The notes beneath the pieces are model-generated. The model made no database searches. It saw nothing but the letters and a program-made list of their open reading frames with translations, and was not told the DNA's origin. A stretch of DNA of 54,586 nucleotides from a virus. Where the stretch lies: positions 1-54,586 of the IMG/VR virus record IMGVR_UViG_3300021376_000078; one strand, written 5' to 3'. The translations under genes were made by a program, and so were the position numbers. Positions 17,574 through 27,989 of this stretch are shown in pieces (the first letter of the stretch is position 1; each line of letters starts with the position of its first letter).

Positions 17574-20411
17574 TTACCAATGTAGACGTATTTTTATCAA
17601 TAAATCAACATTTGGTGTTTTCATTAAAGGTTTACTTAATTTTGCAATAGCAAGCAATTCTCTACTGTTATTATACAATCCAATAGTTGTAATAAATGTA
17701 ATAGGATCATTTTTAAAACAATCATAACGAATAAGTCCAGTTGTTTGATTTGTTGGATTTTCTAATACAAATGTAGGATTATTACTGTAATTTGCCATAT
17801 TAGCAGAAACACGAATAAAATAATGATTTGTTGTTTTATTGTTTATATTTCTTGCTTTCATTGGATAATTTAAATCCGATGCACCAACAATAGATTTATA
17901 CAACTTGAATGCATTATCACCGGCTATATTACTACCAGTTACACTATTAAATGAAAGTTCTTCATTTAATTTTTTTGCATCCAAAATAATTAAACCAGAA
18001 TTTGGATAAACAATACCATATGTTTTAAATGTTGCATTTGTTTCTTCCGTTCCAAGTCCTGTTGAATGAGCACCATCTGCAAGACTACCACTTATTAAAT
18101 AATAATAAACATCACCATATTCATTTGTACAACTAATTTCTTCGGTTAAATCATTTGAATTATCAATAAATGTTAAAACTTTATTGGATGAACTTACTTG
18201 TACATTACTACCAGTATGGATATTATTGGCATAAGAATTTCCACTTAATTCACTTAATCCTATTTCAAAATTACCTGGATCAAGTTTATTTACAATTGCA
18301 TCTCTATTGAAATTAATAATATAAATTTCATCCGATAATGATACAGTAGCATTTGTATAAAAACTAAATTGTTTTTCTGGTGGATCCAAAGAAATTAATC
18401 TTGCCTGTGAATATATTGCTCTTGTTGGTGAGTCATTTGATTCATATCCAGACATTTTTGAACCAGAACCGTTGTAATGACCATAAGCAACACCAAAATA
18501 ATTTATTAAATCACATTCTTCACAATCAGTTATTTGATAATAGTATTCTTTTGATGAGGTAGATTGTAATGAACTTGTTGCATAACAAGTTAATGATTGT
18601 TTGTCATTGAACAAACCTCGTATAACTTTTGTTTCTCTACCAGTTAATACATCTTTTGTATCAATTAATCCATTGTATACTCTAATTGGATTGTCTAAAC
18701 AATGTGCAGATTTATTTCTTCTTTTAACTTTTATTCCTGGACCTAATCCACTAAAATTTTCTTTGGATAAAATTCTTAATCCAGGAAGTTTATATCCACC
18801 AGGAGTAGTATAATCTGGATATTTTATGTAACATTTTGAAGCATGAATTTCAAAACAACCACATGGATCACTTGGATCAACATATGGTTCTTCATCATTA
18901 CATTCTTCTTTTCCTATACATCCAGGAAATAGTGGTTTACCTGTACTATCAAATGCAGGACGTACATCAAGAAAATCTATTTCTACTACACTGGCTTGTG
19001 AACTTTCTGGTATAAAATTATCATCAACCCATTTTTCATAACGAACTGGATCTTTTCCAGGACAATTTTTTGTTACAATAATTTTTCTTTCATTAGCAAT
19101 AAACCTTAATCTTCTTCTAATTCTACCCTCATAACAAGGTTGATCTGGAACTATTGTATACATATTTTCAGTTGAATATTCATCAACATAAATAAGATCA
19201 CCATTTGATCCTACTTTTTGACGCCTTTCTACTGTTGGTTGTTCAACTTCAACGCAATCATTGATGTCATCTCCACCACAAATACATTCGCCTTTACCTC
19301 TACATCCAGATGGATATGCATTTTCAATTCTTCTAGCTTGAGCATCATCATCGGTATTTATATTGTAATTAAACTCTGCACTATTTTGTATACCAGATTT
19401 ACTTAATCTTTGAATTTGACCGGCAAGACCACTATAAACAGAAACACTTTCGTATAATCTAAAATTTTTACCACTTGAATCTTTTGTTCGCATCATTATT
19501 TTATCAATGTACGAACCTCTACTATTATCAAATGGATTATCTACACCACTTCCTATTGGAATACAGGGTTGATCTGAAAATGCAAATCTAACATTTACTT
19601 TTGCATTAATACCAGTTCCAACACCAGACATTATTAATTCTATTATTCCCTTTCCAGAAATTGTTTGAGACCATGGAATTAAATTTCCATTTCCGTCTAA
19701 CGTTTTCCATTCTTGATATGCTCCTATATCAGACATATCATACCATGATTGCCAAACTGGTCTTCTACAAGTTGCTAATTGTGTTTTTTCATCAAGAGGT
19801 CCACAATCTTCATAGTAATATGATAATATAGACTCAGCAAGAACTATTCCAGAATAAGCAATTCCAGTTTTTGTTTCCCTTCTTCCACTTCCAGCACGTG
19901 TTAAATCACCACCAAAATCTGCAATACAACAATAATATAAGTCCGCAACTAATCTACATCTTTTTACACCTGGCTCACGTAAAAATGAAAAATCTTCATT
20001 TGTTACATCACCATATTTTATATCAACTTGTTCTTCTCGTATATTACCCAAAGATAATATAATAGATCCACCTAGAGTATTAGCACAATCAGTTAAAAAC
20101 AAATTAGTTGTGGTTGGTAAATCCCCTCTTGTTGTTGGGGTATTATCTTTTAAATTTTTTAAAAGTGTAAGATCTCCAGTTATCAGTTTATTATTTAATT
20201 GTAAATAATCTTTAATGCCGGTTACAAATGCACCTGGATCTGATAATAATGTACTTTTTTGAAGTATACCATTTAATATAGAATATATTGTTTGTGCAGC
20301 AGTTGAATTACCATTTCTTTCATAATAATCTATTGCATCAAAATATCCTCTTAAATCAGCAAGTGTAAGCGATCTATAATCATCATCGGTAACTGGTGTT
20401 TTTAAACTCAT
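17574..20411 (-). CDS. Large virion protein with Cys-rich centre and shared C-terminal module, 945 aa
   Basis: The protein has about two dozen cysteines, many in the middle third (for example GECICGG, CIGKEEC and CGCFEIHASKC). This suggests disulphides or bound metal and is unusual for its neighbours. The last roughly 330 residues belong to the shared module: FGVAYGHYNGSGSKM, IINFNRDAIVNKLDPGNFEI, YYLISGSLADG, TTIGLYNNSRELLAIAKLSK. The N-terminal part is helical (LADLRGYFDAIDYYE). It sits between two other members of the family with short gaps. A virion surface protein is likely; the function of the Cys-rich part is unknown. Confidence 0.93.
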   Translation of the reverse strand: MSLKTPVTDDDYRSLTLADLRGYFDAIDYYERNGNSTAAQTIYSILNGILQKSTLLSDPGAFVTGIKDYLQLNNKLITGDLTLLKNLKDNTPTTRGDLPTTTNLFLTDCANTLGGSIILSLGNIREEQVDIKYGDVTNEDFSFLREPGVKRCRLVADLYYCCIADFGGDLTRAGSGRRETKTGIAYSGIVLAESILSYYYEDCGPLDEKTQLATCRRPVWQSWYDMSDIGAYQEWKTLDGNGNLIPWSQTISGKGIIELIMSGVGTGINAKVNVRFAFSDQPCIPIGSGVDNPFDNSRGSYIDKIMMRTKDSSGKNFRLYESVSVYSGLAGQIQRLSKSGIQNSAEFNYNINTDDDAQARRIENAYPSGCRGKGECICGGDDINDCVEVEQPTVERRQKVGSNGDLIYVDEYSTENMYTIVPDQPCYEGRIRRRLRFIANERKIIVTKNCPGKDPVRYEKWVDDNFIPESSQASVVEIDFLDVRPAFDSTGKPLFPGCIGKEECNDEEPYVDPSDPCGCFEIHASKCYIKYPDYTTPGGYKLPGLRILSKENFSGLGPGIKVKRRNKSAHCLDNPIRVYNGLIDTKDVLTGRETKVIRGLFNDKQSLTCYATSSLQSTSSKEYYYQITDCEECDLINYFGVAYGHYNGSGSKMSGYESNDSPTRAIYSQARLISLDPPEKQFSFYTNATVSLSDEIYIINFNRDAIVNKLDPGNFEIGLSELSGNSYANNIHTGSNVQVSSSNKVLTFIDNSNDLTEEISCTNEYGDVYYYLISGSLADGAHSTGLGTEETNATFKTYGIVYPNSGLIILDAKKLNEELSFNSVTGSNIAGDNAFKLYKSIVGASDLNYPMKARNINNKTTNHYFIRVSANMANYSNNPTFVLENPTNQTTGLIRYDCFKNDPITFITTIGLYNNSRELLAIAKLSKPLMKTPNVDLLIKIRLHW

Positions 20412-20425
20412 TTAAATAACTCTTA

Positions 20426-21511
20426 TTAGTAATCTAACTTAATTTTGAAAATCGATTCATGGTCAAACGTATTTTTAATCGGTTGACTCAATTTAGCAAC
20501 AGCAAGTAAATTTTCTGCATCATCATACATACCAATTGTTGTAATAAATGTTTCTGGATTACCAGCTGTTCCCATTGATGGACCCATTGTAGGATGTTTT
20601 AATTGACCGTAATTGAGAGTATTTCCTGCATAAAAACTTGGATTATTACTATAATTGTATTCATTCCAACGAACTCTTGCGAAATAATATAAAGAAGAAA
20701 TTACTTCGTTTGTTCTTCCTTGAAAGTATAAACCGTTTGATGTAGCTCCCTGCATAGACGTAACTAATCTTTTATGATTAAATGTTCCACTTCCGGTATC
20801 TGGTGCTCTATTTGTATCAAAAGAACAAGAAACATCTAATGCTTTACCATTTAATACAAATATTCCATTGTCTGGATAAAATAATCCCCATGGAGTTTGA
20901 TCCTCTGAATAAATACCATCAATTATACTACCACTTACTATTCTATATTGTCTGCCACCTTGACCATTTAATTCCGTAGTAGTTCCAGAGGAATTGTCAA
21001 TCAATGTGGTCATACTGGCAGTTGGGTTTACTGAACCGGTGTGATCCAATGAAGCCAATGAGAATTGCCAATTTCCCGTGTCAATTCTATCCTTAAATCT
21101 TGCGGTGTTTACATTTATTACATAAACATAATTGGAACTTTCTTCTGTTGGTTCACCATCATTGAATGTAAAAATATCTATACCAACAGGCAATAGTAAT
21201 TGTGCATATTGGGAATAATTTGTTTTTGTTGGTCTAATATAAAGATCTGTTCCCAAAGATCCAGTTGATGATCCACTTGAGTCATAATCACAATAAGCAA
21301 TAGAAAATTGACTTTCTGCACCTTCAACATTGGATTGACTATTGAAACATTCAATATAATATTCTTGTTGTGTTATATTTTGAGTAGAACTTGTATGAAT
21401 AGCTGTTAATGCCGCCTGTCCATTGGACCAAAGAGGAGCAGTAACTACTTCTCTTTGATCCGGATGAATGTCAGTATCTTCATTAAATTGTTTGTAGATA
21501 TAATTTGTCAT
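20426..21511 (-). CDS. Virion protein consisting almost only of the shared module, 361 aa
   Basis: After a short head (TNYIYKQFNEDT) the protein has the module landmarks in order: QFSIAYCDYDSSGSSTG, YVINVNTARFKDRIDTGNW, RIVSGSIIDGIYS, WGLFYPDNGIFVLNG, EYNYSNNPSF and TTIGMYDDAENLLAVAKLSQP. It is close in length and order of motifs to the adjacent 372-residue protein, so the two are tandem duplicates that have diverged. No catalytic residues are evident. It probably forms a repeated part of the baseplate or fibre array. Confidence 0.93.
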   Translation of the reverse strand: MTNYIYKQFNEDTDIHPDQREVVTAPLWSNGQAALTAIHTSSTQNITQQEYYIECFNSQSNVEGAESQFSIAYCDYDSSGSSTGSLGTDLYIRPTKTNYSQYAQLLLPVGIDIFTFNDGEPTEESSNYVYVINVNTARFKDRIDTGNWQFSLASLDHTGSVNPTASMTTLIDNSSGTTTELNGQGGRQYRIVSGSIIDGIYSEDQTPWGLFYPDNGIFVLNGKALDVSCSFDTNRAPDTGSGTFNHKRLVTSMQGATSNGLYFQGRTNEVISSLYYFARVRWNEYNYSNNPSFYAGNTLNYGQLKHPTMGPSMGTAGNPETFITTIGMYDDAENLLAVAKLSQPIKNTFDHESIFKIKLDY

Positions 21512-21528
21512 AACTTAATACTCTTATT

Positions 21529-22647
21529 TTAATATACTAATCTTACTGTGATTATCAATTCCGAATTTGGTGATTTAATTATTGGTTGACTCAATTTGCC
21601 AACAGCAATTAATTCCGCAGGTTGTTGATTATTATACAAACCAATTGATGTTATGTATGTATACGGAGATTCTACAAACATTTGATGTCTAATTTTTCCT
21701 TTGGATGATTGATCTTGTGATCCTGTAACATACGTTGGGTTATTAGAGTAATTAAATTCTGTATTACGAACACGAATAAACACATAATGTGTATTTCTTA
21801 CATCAACTGCTCTAGCAGTAAAACCAACTGTTTTATTTGAAGCGGCACCACTTATTGATGTAAATATTTTATATGAATTATCACCATATAATGAGCTACT
21901 ACCAACTGTATTAAATGAAGCAGAAACATCTAATGCGTCTGCATCCAAAAGAATAACACCTCTATCAGGATAAACTACACCATAATAATGTGGATCATCA
22001 CTATTGTGAATACCATTTAATAGAGTTCCACTAACTATATTTTTTGGAACAGATGTAGTATCACTAAATTCCAAAAAATTAGAAGAATCATTTGAGTCAT
22101 CAATTAAAGATATTACTTTTTTAGACGAACTTACTTGAACATTACTACCAGTAAATACATTGTTGGCATAAGCACCGCCATTTAATTCTGCCAAATTTAT
22201 TTCAAAATTACCTGGATCAAGTTTATCACCAAATTTATCTTGGTTAATGTTTATTACGTAAAAATGTTTTATTTCTTTTTTGAAACCATTTAATCCACTA
22301 ATATAAATCCCTTCTTCATCACCATCAAGACATGATAATTTGTATTGAGAATATATTGCCCGTGAAGGTGTATCGTTTATTTCACCACCTTCATTTTTTG
22401 ATCCAGAGCCAGCAATATGACCATATGCTACAGAAAACATACGTTCATCATCACATTCAAGTGATGCAGAAGACCATACTTCATAATAGTATCTTTTAGA
22501 CGAAGTTCCTTGTAAAGAACTTGTATAAAAATTTAACAATTCTGCAACACCATTTTCACTATTCCACAAACCTCTTGTATAAATTGATTTGAGGTTTGTA
22601 CCGAGAGTATCTGTTATTGCGGTATTTTCAACCTGACTAAATATCAT
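21529..22647 (-). CDS. Virion protein consisting almost only of the shared module, 372 aa
   Basis: The landmarks FSVAYGHIAGSGSKNEG, FYVININQDKFGDKLDPGNF, GVVYPDRGVILLDADALDVS, EFNYSNNPTY and TSIGLYNNQQPAELIAVGKL are present in order. It is the most upstream member of the five-protein family and follows the 213-residue protein. The 945-residue neighbour shares the longest stretches with it, including PGNFEI and YANN-x-(F/I)-HTGSNVQVSSS-like sequence. The role is inferred to be structural; no enzyme motif was seen. Confidence 0.93.
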   Translation of the reverse strand: MIFSQVENTAITDTLGTNLKSIYTRGLWNSENGVAELLNFYTSSLQGTSSKRYYYEVWSSASLECDDERMFSVAYGHIAGSGSKNEGGEINDTPSRAIYSQYKLSCLDGDEEGIYISGLNGFKKEIKHFYVININQDKFGDKLDPGNFEINLAELNGGAYANNVFTGSNVQVSSSKKVISLIDDSNDSSNFLEFSDTTSVPKNIVSGTLLNGIHNSDDPHYYGVVYPDRGVILLDADALDVSASFNTVGSSSLYGDNSYKIFTSISGAASNKTVGFTARAVDVRNTHYVFIRVRNTEFNYSNNPTYVTGSQDQSSKGKIRHQMFVESPYTYITSIGLYNNQQPAELIAVGKLSQPIIKSPNSELIITVRLVY

Positions 22648-22694
22648 AGCTATATCCTAATTAAATTCATAAAACAAATTATCAAAATAATACA

Positions 22695-23336
22695 TTATGT
22701 AGCTGGTATAATGGTAACTGGAACTACTAATCTTGCACCAGTATCATTACCAGAAATAATTAATTTTGTTCTTTTTGTAGAACTAAAAACAACTGGTGTT
22801 CGTGGAATAATTACAGTATTTGTTCCAGAAAATGTTACCGATTTTCCTATACCAGGATCAGCAACATTTGAAAATCTAACATAAGTGTTATCTAATAATG
22901 TAAAAGTATATGATGAATTTAATTGAGTTTCTTTTACACCAGCATTTCCAACTTGCAAAGTTTGTGGATTTATTGCCTGTTGGATTGATGTACCAACTGT
23001 TTGTCCAGAAGCAATTTCAAATGTAATTTCTTCTTTATTTTCCAACAATTTAAGATATGGAATTGAAATTTGTCCTCTATCCATTGTTACCAATTTATAT
23101 TTTAGTGCCTGTGTTTCATCAGTAATTGCTTCCGTAACTGGCATATTTTCTATGACTGTACCAAAGTAATCAATACCGAGTGGGTGAGAAACATTCCACA
23201 AATCATAATCAACTTCATCATCTGCAAGTGCAAATTGTGTAATGTTGAACTGACTTCTACCTTTTGCTAACAATTCACGACCTTTTTTTGTTAATTTTGC
23301 ATCAATCGTAACTGTTTGATTATTCAAATAACCCAT
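22695..23336 (-). CDS. Conserved phage structural protein, 213 aa
   Basis: The ATG follows AGGAGT by a standard distance. The N-terminus (MGYLNNQTVTIDAKLTKKG, RELLAKG, NITQFALADDEVDYDLW) is a pattern I recall as widely conserved in tail/baseplate loci of environmental T4-like phages. The C-terminal half is beta-rich (SVTFSGTNTVIIPRTPVVF). It begins the paralogue-array operon and has its own putative promoter at 23376-23407. It may be a connector between the large upstream tail protein and the module proteins; the precise function is unknown. Confidence 0.92.
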   Translation of the reverse strand: MGYLNNQTVTIDAKLTKKGRELLAKGRSQFNITQFALADDEVDYDLWNVSHPLGIDYFGTVIENMPVTEAITDETQALKYKLVTMDRGQISIPYLKLLENKEEITFEIASGQTVGTSIQQAINPQTLQVGNAGVKETQLNSSYTFTLLDNTYVRFSNVADPGIGKSVTFSGTNTVIIPRTPVVFSSTKRTKLIISGNDTGARLVVPVTIIPAT

Positions 23337-23375
23337 TGTTGTACTCCTTTTTAAAACTAAACATTTTTACTACTA

Positions 23376-23407
23376 TAAATATACTAATTTTACATTTTAT
23401 TTACAAA
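23376..23407 (-). promoter_or_regulatory. Putative promoter of the paralogue-array operon
   Basis: On the minus strand TTTG (23404-23407), a 20-base spacer and TATATTTA (23376-23383) lie 40 bases upstream of the ATG at 23336. It fits the Bacteroidota layout and lies in the only gap of about 100 bases within the structural block. Confidence 0.65.
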
Positions 23408-23432
23408 TAATTGTATTTTTAATACAATTATT
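23406..23432 (-). terminator. AT-rich perfect hairpin after the 1366-residue gene
   Basis: An 11-bp perfect stem (23406-23416 with 23422-23432) and a 5-base loop lie immediately after the stop codon of the minus-strand gene ending at 23434. The stem is AT-rich and not followed by a long T run, so it may be a weak terminator or a processing/stability element. It touches the TTTG box of the next promoter. Confidence 0.45.
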
Positions 23433-23433
23433 A

Positions 23434-26400
23434 TTAATCGTCCCTATTCAGTGTCAAATGCGGCAAATTAAATAAATCAGGTGGACAAGGCCTTTCAGCA
23501 CAAATTGCCGTGTTTATTATTGCCGGTTGTGATATAAATGGTTTTGATGCATCAACAAAATTTAATGCCTCAGATTGATTTTTTGATCCTTCAAAATTTC
23601 TACGTCTAGTTCCAGCCGGTAAATTTGCAGGATTTGTATATGGTGCACTTTTAATAATAAATTGTGAAAACATATTTTCACTTGCACTTATTGCTGTAGA
23701 ATAAATTGGAGCAAAAATTTTGTAATAATCATCACGTCTTGATGATGTAATTGGAACAATAAGTGCTTGTCTTATTGGTTTTATACTATTTCTATAATTC
23801 CATTTAGGACCATATCCAAGATTTTGTTGTAATGTTGCATCTGGATAAATACTTATTTTATTATACGAAACTACAAATGAAGCCGATGGTAATGAACCTG
23901 CGTAAATTTTATTTAATGTTGAAACAAATTTTAATTTTTCAAAAATACTTGTATTTAATTGATTGTATTTTGATAACAATTTTATTTTTGTTTCATCAAG
24001 TAAAGATAAGTATTGTCTGTAATCTATTTTTGTTTCTGGTTTTAAATTCAAATCATCAACTTTTTGAATTTTACTACTATTATTTAATATGTAGGCAAAT
24101 GTTTTTATATCGTGTTCACCCAACAAATCATCTTTATTTCCTTCCAAATCAAAATTTAAATCAATATCATTGTTTGATAAACCAACATTAATATCTTGTG
24201 ATTTACGCACTACTGTATCAAATCCAATGTATATTGTTGTTACTTTTTTTTCTAAATTTGCACTTGGATCAGGTAATGTGTCTAAATCTGGAGTTTCTTT
24301 TACAAATTTATCTCTACTTTCACCTTCAATTCCACGCAAAGCAGCAACTTTTGAACGTTCCAATACATTTGGTTCAACAACTAAACCCAGTATTGGATTT
24401 GCCCTTGCGGGTAAAGTTTGCCGTATTTGTTCAAATAAACTAAAATCATATATGGATATTAAATTTATGTAAGCAGTAAAATCGTTTTTATTTGGATATT
24501 TTTGCCAATACTCACTAGCAAACCATTTTAATTTTGGGTATTCATTTTTGTACATATCATCATAATACCCAAAATAATCGTCTATTGTTGTATAACCTAT
24601 TGCCTCATATATGTCTTCATTTATTATATGTTGTGGTGAAAATGCAACCATTAATTTATTTGAATCAACGGGTGATTCATCAAACATTGAAATTTCAGTA
24701 GAAACATATGGGTGTATACCTGCATACAAAGAACCCGAATCAATCCTTGTTTTTTGTGCATAAGGTGTATCACCAGCAGTTGAAGGAACTTCCATAGAAT
24801 ATACTTCATATATTGGTTCCCATGAAGATGAATTAAATCCATGAAAAGTTGCTTTTTTGGAAGAACTATAAAAAGTATTTTTCTTTTGATCAGGATGGCT
24901 ACTATCTAAACTTTTTGTAACACTAGCATCAAATTTCTGCCAAAATTTCCATTGAGCTTGTAAATCATAAAATGAAGAAGTTGGAGTGTTACCATTATAT
25001 GACCTAGCAGAAAGAACATGATTATTAAAAGATCCAGTTGATAATGGTCTTGACCAATATCTTAACTCAAATACAGATCCAGATAAAATATCTGTGGTTT
25101 CTGAATTAGATCCTGATCCTATAAATAAAACTCCGTCTCTTGTCCATCGTTCATTGTAACTTCCACTAATACTACCACTAACTACAATTGAAGCGGATGC
25201 TTCAACAGCAATTTTTCCATATTTATTTGTTTTTAATACTAAATCATACACTTGATTTGAAGATGTTTGATCATTTCTCAAACTTCGTCTAATCATCAAA
25301 TTTAATGGTATGTTGTCATACAAATATTGATCGGTTATGGAAGCAGTTGCATATCCAGTGCCATTTCCTAAATAAAAATAAACACTACCTCTTTCACTTT
25401 CAGTTGAGTCTTTACTTACAACAACAAACCAATCAACATTACTTCCAGAATTTTTTTGCAATAATGTTTGAGTTGGACTTAAACCATATCCATAACTTTT
25501 TTCAGGTTCCATTCTCCAACGAAATGTTAGTGTATCAGGATATGTCCATTCACCAACATCATTATTTACACGTTCCCAAGGAACACTTACATGATGTTGT
25601 CTTGTTGGGAGTGGATAAGTACCGGCAAAATTTAAAAAATATGTTGATTTTTCAAAATCAGCTCTAGGGATTATTCCAAAATCTGCAATATCAGGACCGC
25701 CAAACTCACGTATACTTAACATTGTTTGTGGTATACCATAAGCAGAAAGCAATGCTTTTATTCCTCTAGCAGTTCCTTTTGTTTTGTAAATATATGGAAG
25801 ATTATTAAGTATTCTACGCCATACTTCTTTTGTTCTTTCTTCATCACTTAATGTGTCATATCTATTTGTTAATGTTTTTCCAGTCCAAATTGGTTCACCA
25901 CTTCCACTTAATCCTAATGCATATTCCCAAAGGTCTTTTGCTTGAGTACCATGTGTTAATGTCCAACCTAAATTTTGTGTTACATTATACACTAAATCTT
26001 GTGATAATCCGTCTTTTGGATTTTCTATTCTTGTATTTTTCTTTGTTATGTGATCGGTATACAAATACATTATATCAAAATGTTGTCCAATCATATTAAC
26101 AAAAGAAACATATGCAGAATTTTCATTATCAATTGAAATTTCTTCTGGTATAGTTCTATTCAATGAATTAAAGTTTTTCATGTCAAAATCGGTTGCTTTA
26201 TCTAACAAATCTTCATACCAATCTATGAATACGTTAGATTTTACATCGTATAATTTATACTTTCCGAATTTTGTATTAATATCAAAATTACTACTACTTA
26301 CTTCATATTTTGGATATGGTGTAATTGAAGCAGTTGTTTGAAATGTATAATTGTAACTACCGCTTAAATCATAATACAACCATTTTTCAAATTCATCAAA

Positions 26401-27534
26401 ACCACCTAAAACTTTATTTTTTAAATTTCGTATATTAACTTTATTATTCACAAATGATGCAGAAAAAGAACCTGTTATATTAAAACTAGGATTCCAAGCG
26501 CCATGAGAAAGAGATCCAGTAAATGATCCACTATAACTTTCTATTATTGATAATTGTGTATCATACGTTTGAATTAAATTTACTTTATATGCAAAGTTTT
26601 TAACTCTTTCTTCAGCAGATGAATAAAATATAAAATTTGTAAATTCTGTAAAATCTAAATTTAATTTTACAGTAGAACCAGAATCAAAAATGTATCTGTT
26701 TAGTATTTCTTGTGATGTTGCTACATTTGTAGATAATAAGTCTGTCCAAGATTTATAGTCTGTTTCCGATATTGTCCAATAATTTGTTTCAACATCAAAA
26801 TTTGGTCCCGCTATTTTATTTGTTGGTAATACAACTTCTGGCTGTTCAACTGAAATTATTTCTAAATATGGTTTTATTATTTCACTACCAACCCAACATT
26901 CGTAGAATAATTCTATTGTGTCTGGTAATTCTTCATACAATTTAACATAAAAACTAGTTGTACTTCCGTCTGATGTTAGATTTATGACGCTAACAATTTG
27001 ATTTTCACCAAAGTTTAAAATAATAGGTGGTAAATATTTTTTTGGAGATAGATAATCTAGAACAAATGTTTTTAATTGTTCTAGCATAATTGGATTTTCT
27101 GGTTCAGATAATGATAATTTTAATTCTGTTCTATCCGAAGAAATTTCAGAAATAAACATTTTTGATCCATAAGCGGATCCTATAAAATTTCTAAAGAAAT
27201 TGTATACTACTCTGTATGTTGATGGACTTAAATCTAATACTTCAAGATCTTTATGTATATCAAGTTGTATTTGTAAATTATTTGTTTCTGGTGTATTATC
27301 TATTGTCCATGTATCTATGTCATATATTGATAACAAATGCACTGTATTGATATTAAATACATGCATTTCTATTGATTCAAAACCACCGGTAATTCTATCC
27401 GTAGTATTTGGATTTATTTTATCAAAACGCGGAATAATTCTACGAGTTTGGGCTGTATCAAGTAATCTAATCCCTCTCGTAAAACCTTTTGTTGATAAAA
27501 TTTCGTTTATATTTTTGTAACCAAATTTTGACAT
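23434..27534 (-). CDS. Giant tail/baseplate protein with P2 gpI-like segment and lectin-like domain, 1366 aa
   Basis: A segment near residues 560-630 (EVWRRILNNLPYIYKTKG, TARGIKALLSAYGIP) resembles the core of P2-type tail protein I and related baseplate proteins. It is followed by a concanavalin-like domain (about residues 650-870) with GVLFIGSGS and SVFELRYWSRPLSTGSFNNH. The N-terminal roughly 550 residues are beta-rich. The C-terminal tail ends with a short Cys/Pro motif (CAERPCPP). Its position after the gp6- and gp25-like genes supports a baseplate-periphery role, possibly linking the wedge to fibres. It is the third-largest virion gene here. Confidence 0.93.
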   Translation of the reverse strand: MSKFGYKNINEILSTKGFTRGIRLLDTAQTRRIIPRFDKINPNTTDRITGGFESIEMHVFNINTVHLLSIYDIDTWTIDNTPETNNLQIQLDIHKDLEVLDLSPSTYRVVYNFFRNFIGSAYGSKMFISEISSDRTELKLSLSEPENPIMLEQLKTFVLDYLSPKKYLPPIILNFGENQIVSVINLTSDGSTTSFYVKLYEELPDTIELFYECWVGSEIIKPYLEIISVEQPEVVLPTNKIAGPNFDVETNYWTISETDYKSWTDLLSTNVATSQEILNRYIFDSGSTVKLNLDFTEFTNFIFYSSAEERVKNFAYKVNLIQTYDTQLSIIESYSGSFTGSLSHGAWNPSFNITGSFSASFVNNKVNIRNLKNKVLGGFDEFEKWLYYDLSGSYNYTFQTTASITPYPKYEVSSSNFDINTKFGKYKLYDVKSNVFIDWYEDLLDKATDFDMKNFNSLNRTIPEEISIDNENSAYVSFVNMIGQHFDIMYLYTDHITKKNTRIENPKDGLSQDLVYNVTQNLGWTLTHGTQAKDLWEYALGLSGSGEPIWTGKTLTNRYDTLSDEERTKEVWRRILNNLPYIYKTKGTARGIKALLSAYGIPQTMLSIREFGGPDIADFGIIPRADFEKSTYFLNFAGTYPLPTRQHHVSVPWERVNNDVGEWTYPDTLTFRWRMEPEKSYGYGLSPTQTLLQKNSGSNVDWFVVVSKDSTESERGSVYFYLGNGTGYATASITDQYLYDNIPLNLMIRRSLRNDQTSSNQVYDLVLKTNKYGKIAVEASASIVVSGSISGSYNERWTRDGVLFIGSGSNSETTDILSGSVFELRYWSRPLSTGSFNNHVLSARSYNGNTPTSSFYDLQAQWKFWQKFDASVTKSLDSSHPDQKKNTFYSSSKKATFHGFNSSSWEPIYEVYSMEVPSTAGDTPYAQKTRIDSGSLYAGIHPYVSTEISMFDESPVDSNKLMVAFSPQHIINEDIYEAIGYTTIDDYFGYYDDMYKNEYPKLKWFASEYWQKYPNKNDFTAYINLISIYDFSLFEQIRQTLPARANPILGLVVEPNVLERSKVAALRGIEGESRDKFVKETPDLDTLPDPSANLEKKVTTIYIGFDTVVRKSQDINVGLSNNDIDLNFDLEGNKDDLLGEHDIKTFAYILNNSSKIQKVDDLNLKPETKIDYRQYLSLLDETKIKLLSKYNQLNTSIFEKLKFVSTLNKIYAGSLPSASFVVSYNKISIYPDATLQQNLGYGPKWNYRNSIKPIRQALIVPITSSRRDDYYKIFAPIYSTAISASENMFSQFIIKSAPYTNPANLPAGTRRRNFEGSKNQSEALNFVDASKPFISQPAIINTAICAERPCPPDLFNLPHLTLNRDD

Positions 27535-27548
27535 TTTTTAATAAAACC

Positions 27549-27989
27549 TTATATTGAATTATTTAGTGTATCTTTTAATACACTTGACTCCCATCTCAAT
27601 GCATTTATTCTTCGTTCTAATTTCTTATTAGCAATACCTGCTGATTTGTAAAGACTTTGATATGTTTGTACATCAGCTTCTAATCTTTCTATTTTTGCAC
27701 GTAATGCTTGTTGTGAATTGGAATTTACATTTACCAAATTTTTAAGATTAGAAATATATCGAGAACCAACTTCTGTGCTAGTAAATGCATCGGTTGCAGC
27801 CAATGTTAATATATGTATTTCAGAAGTAATAGCATCTTCAATTTTTGTAAAAGATCTATTTGAAACATAATCATAGCTATCTATCAAAAATCTATCATCA
27901 GAAACATCAACTTCAATTTTTCCAGAATTTGTTTGTGTTCGTATGTGTCTAATTGCTCCAACTGAATTTCTTACAATTTCGTGGCTCAT
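27549..27989 (-). CDS. Coiled-coil structural protein, 146 aa
   Basis: The N-terminal third is polar (HIRTQTNSGKIEVDVSDD). Residues of about 85-140 form a predicted coiled coil (ALRAKIERLEADVQTYQSLY, KKLERRINALRWE). The gene overlaps the upstream 390-residue gene by 4 bases and sits in the baseplate operon. No family was recognised with confidence. A small trimeric or dimeric connector in the baseplate is an inference from its size, coiled coil and location. Confidence 0.88.
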   Translation of the reverse strand: MSHEIVRNSVGAIRHIRTQTNSGKIEVDVSDDRFLIDSYDYVSNRSFTKIEDAITSEIHILTLAATDAFTSTEVGSRYISNLKNLVNVNSNSQQALRAKIERLEADVQTYQSLYKSAGIANKKLERRINALRWESSVLKDTLNNSI

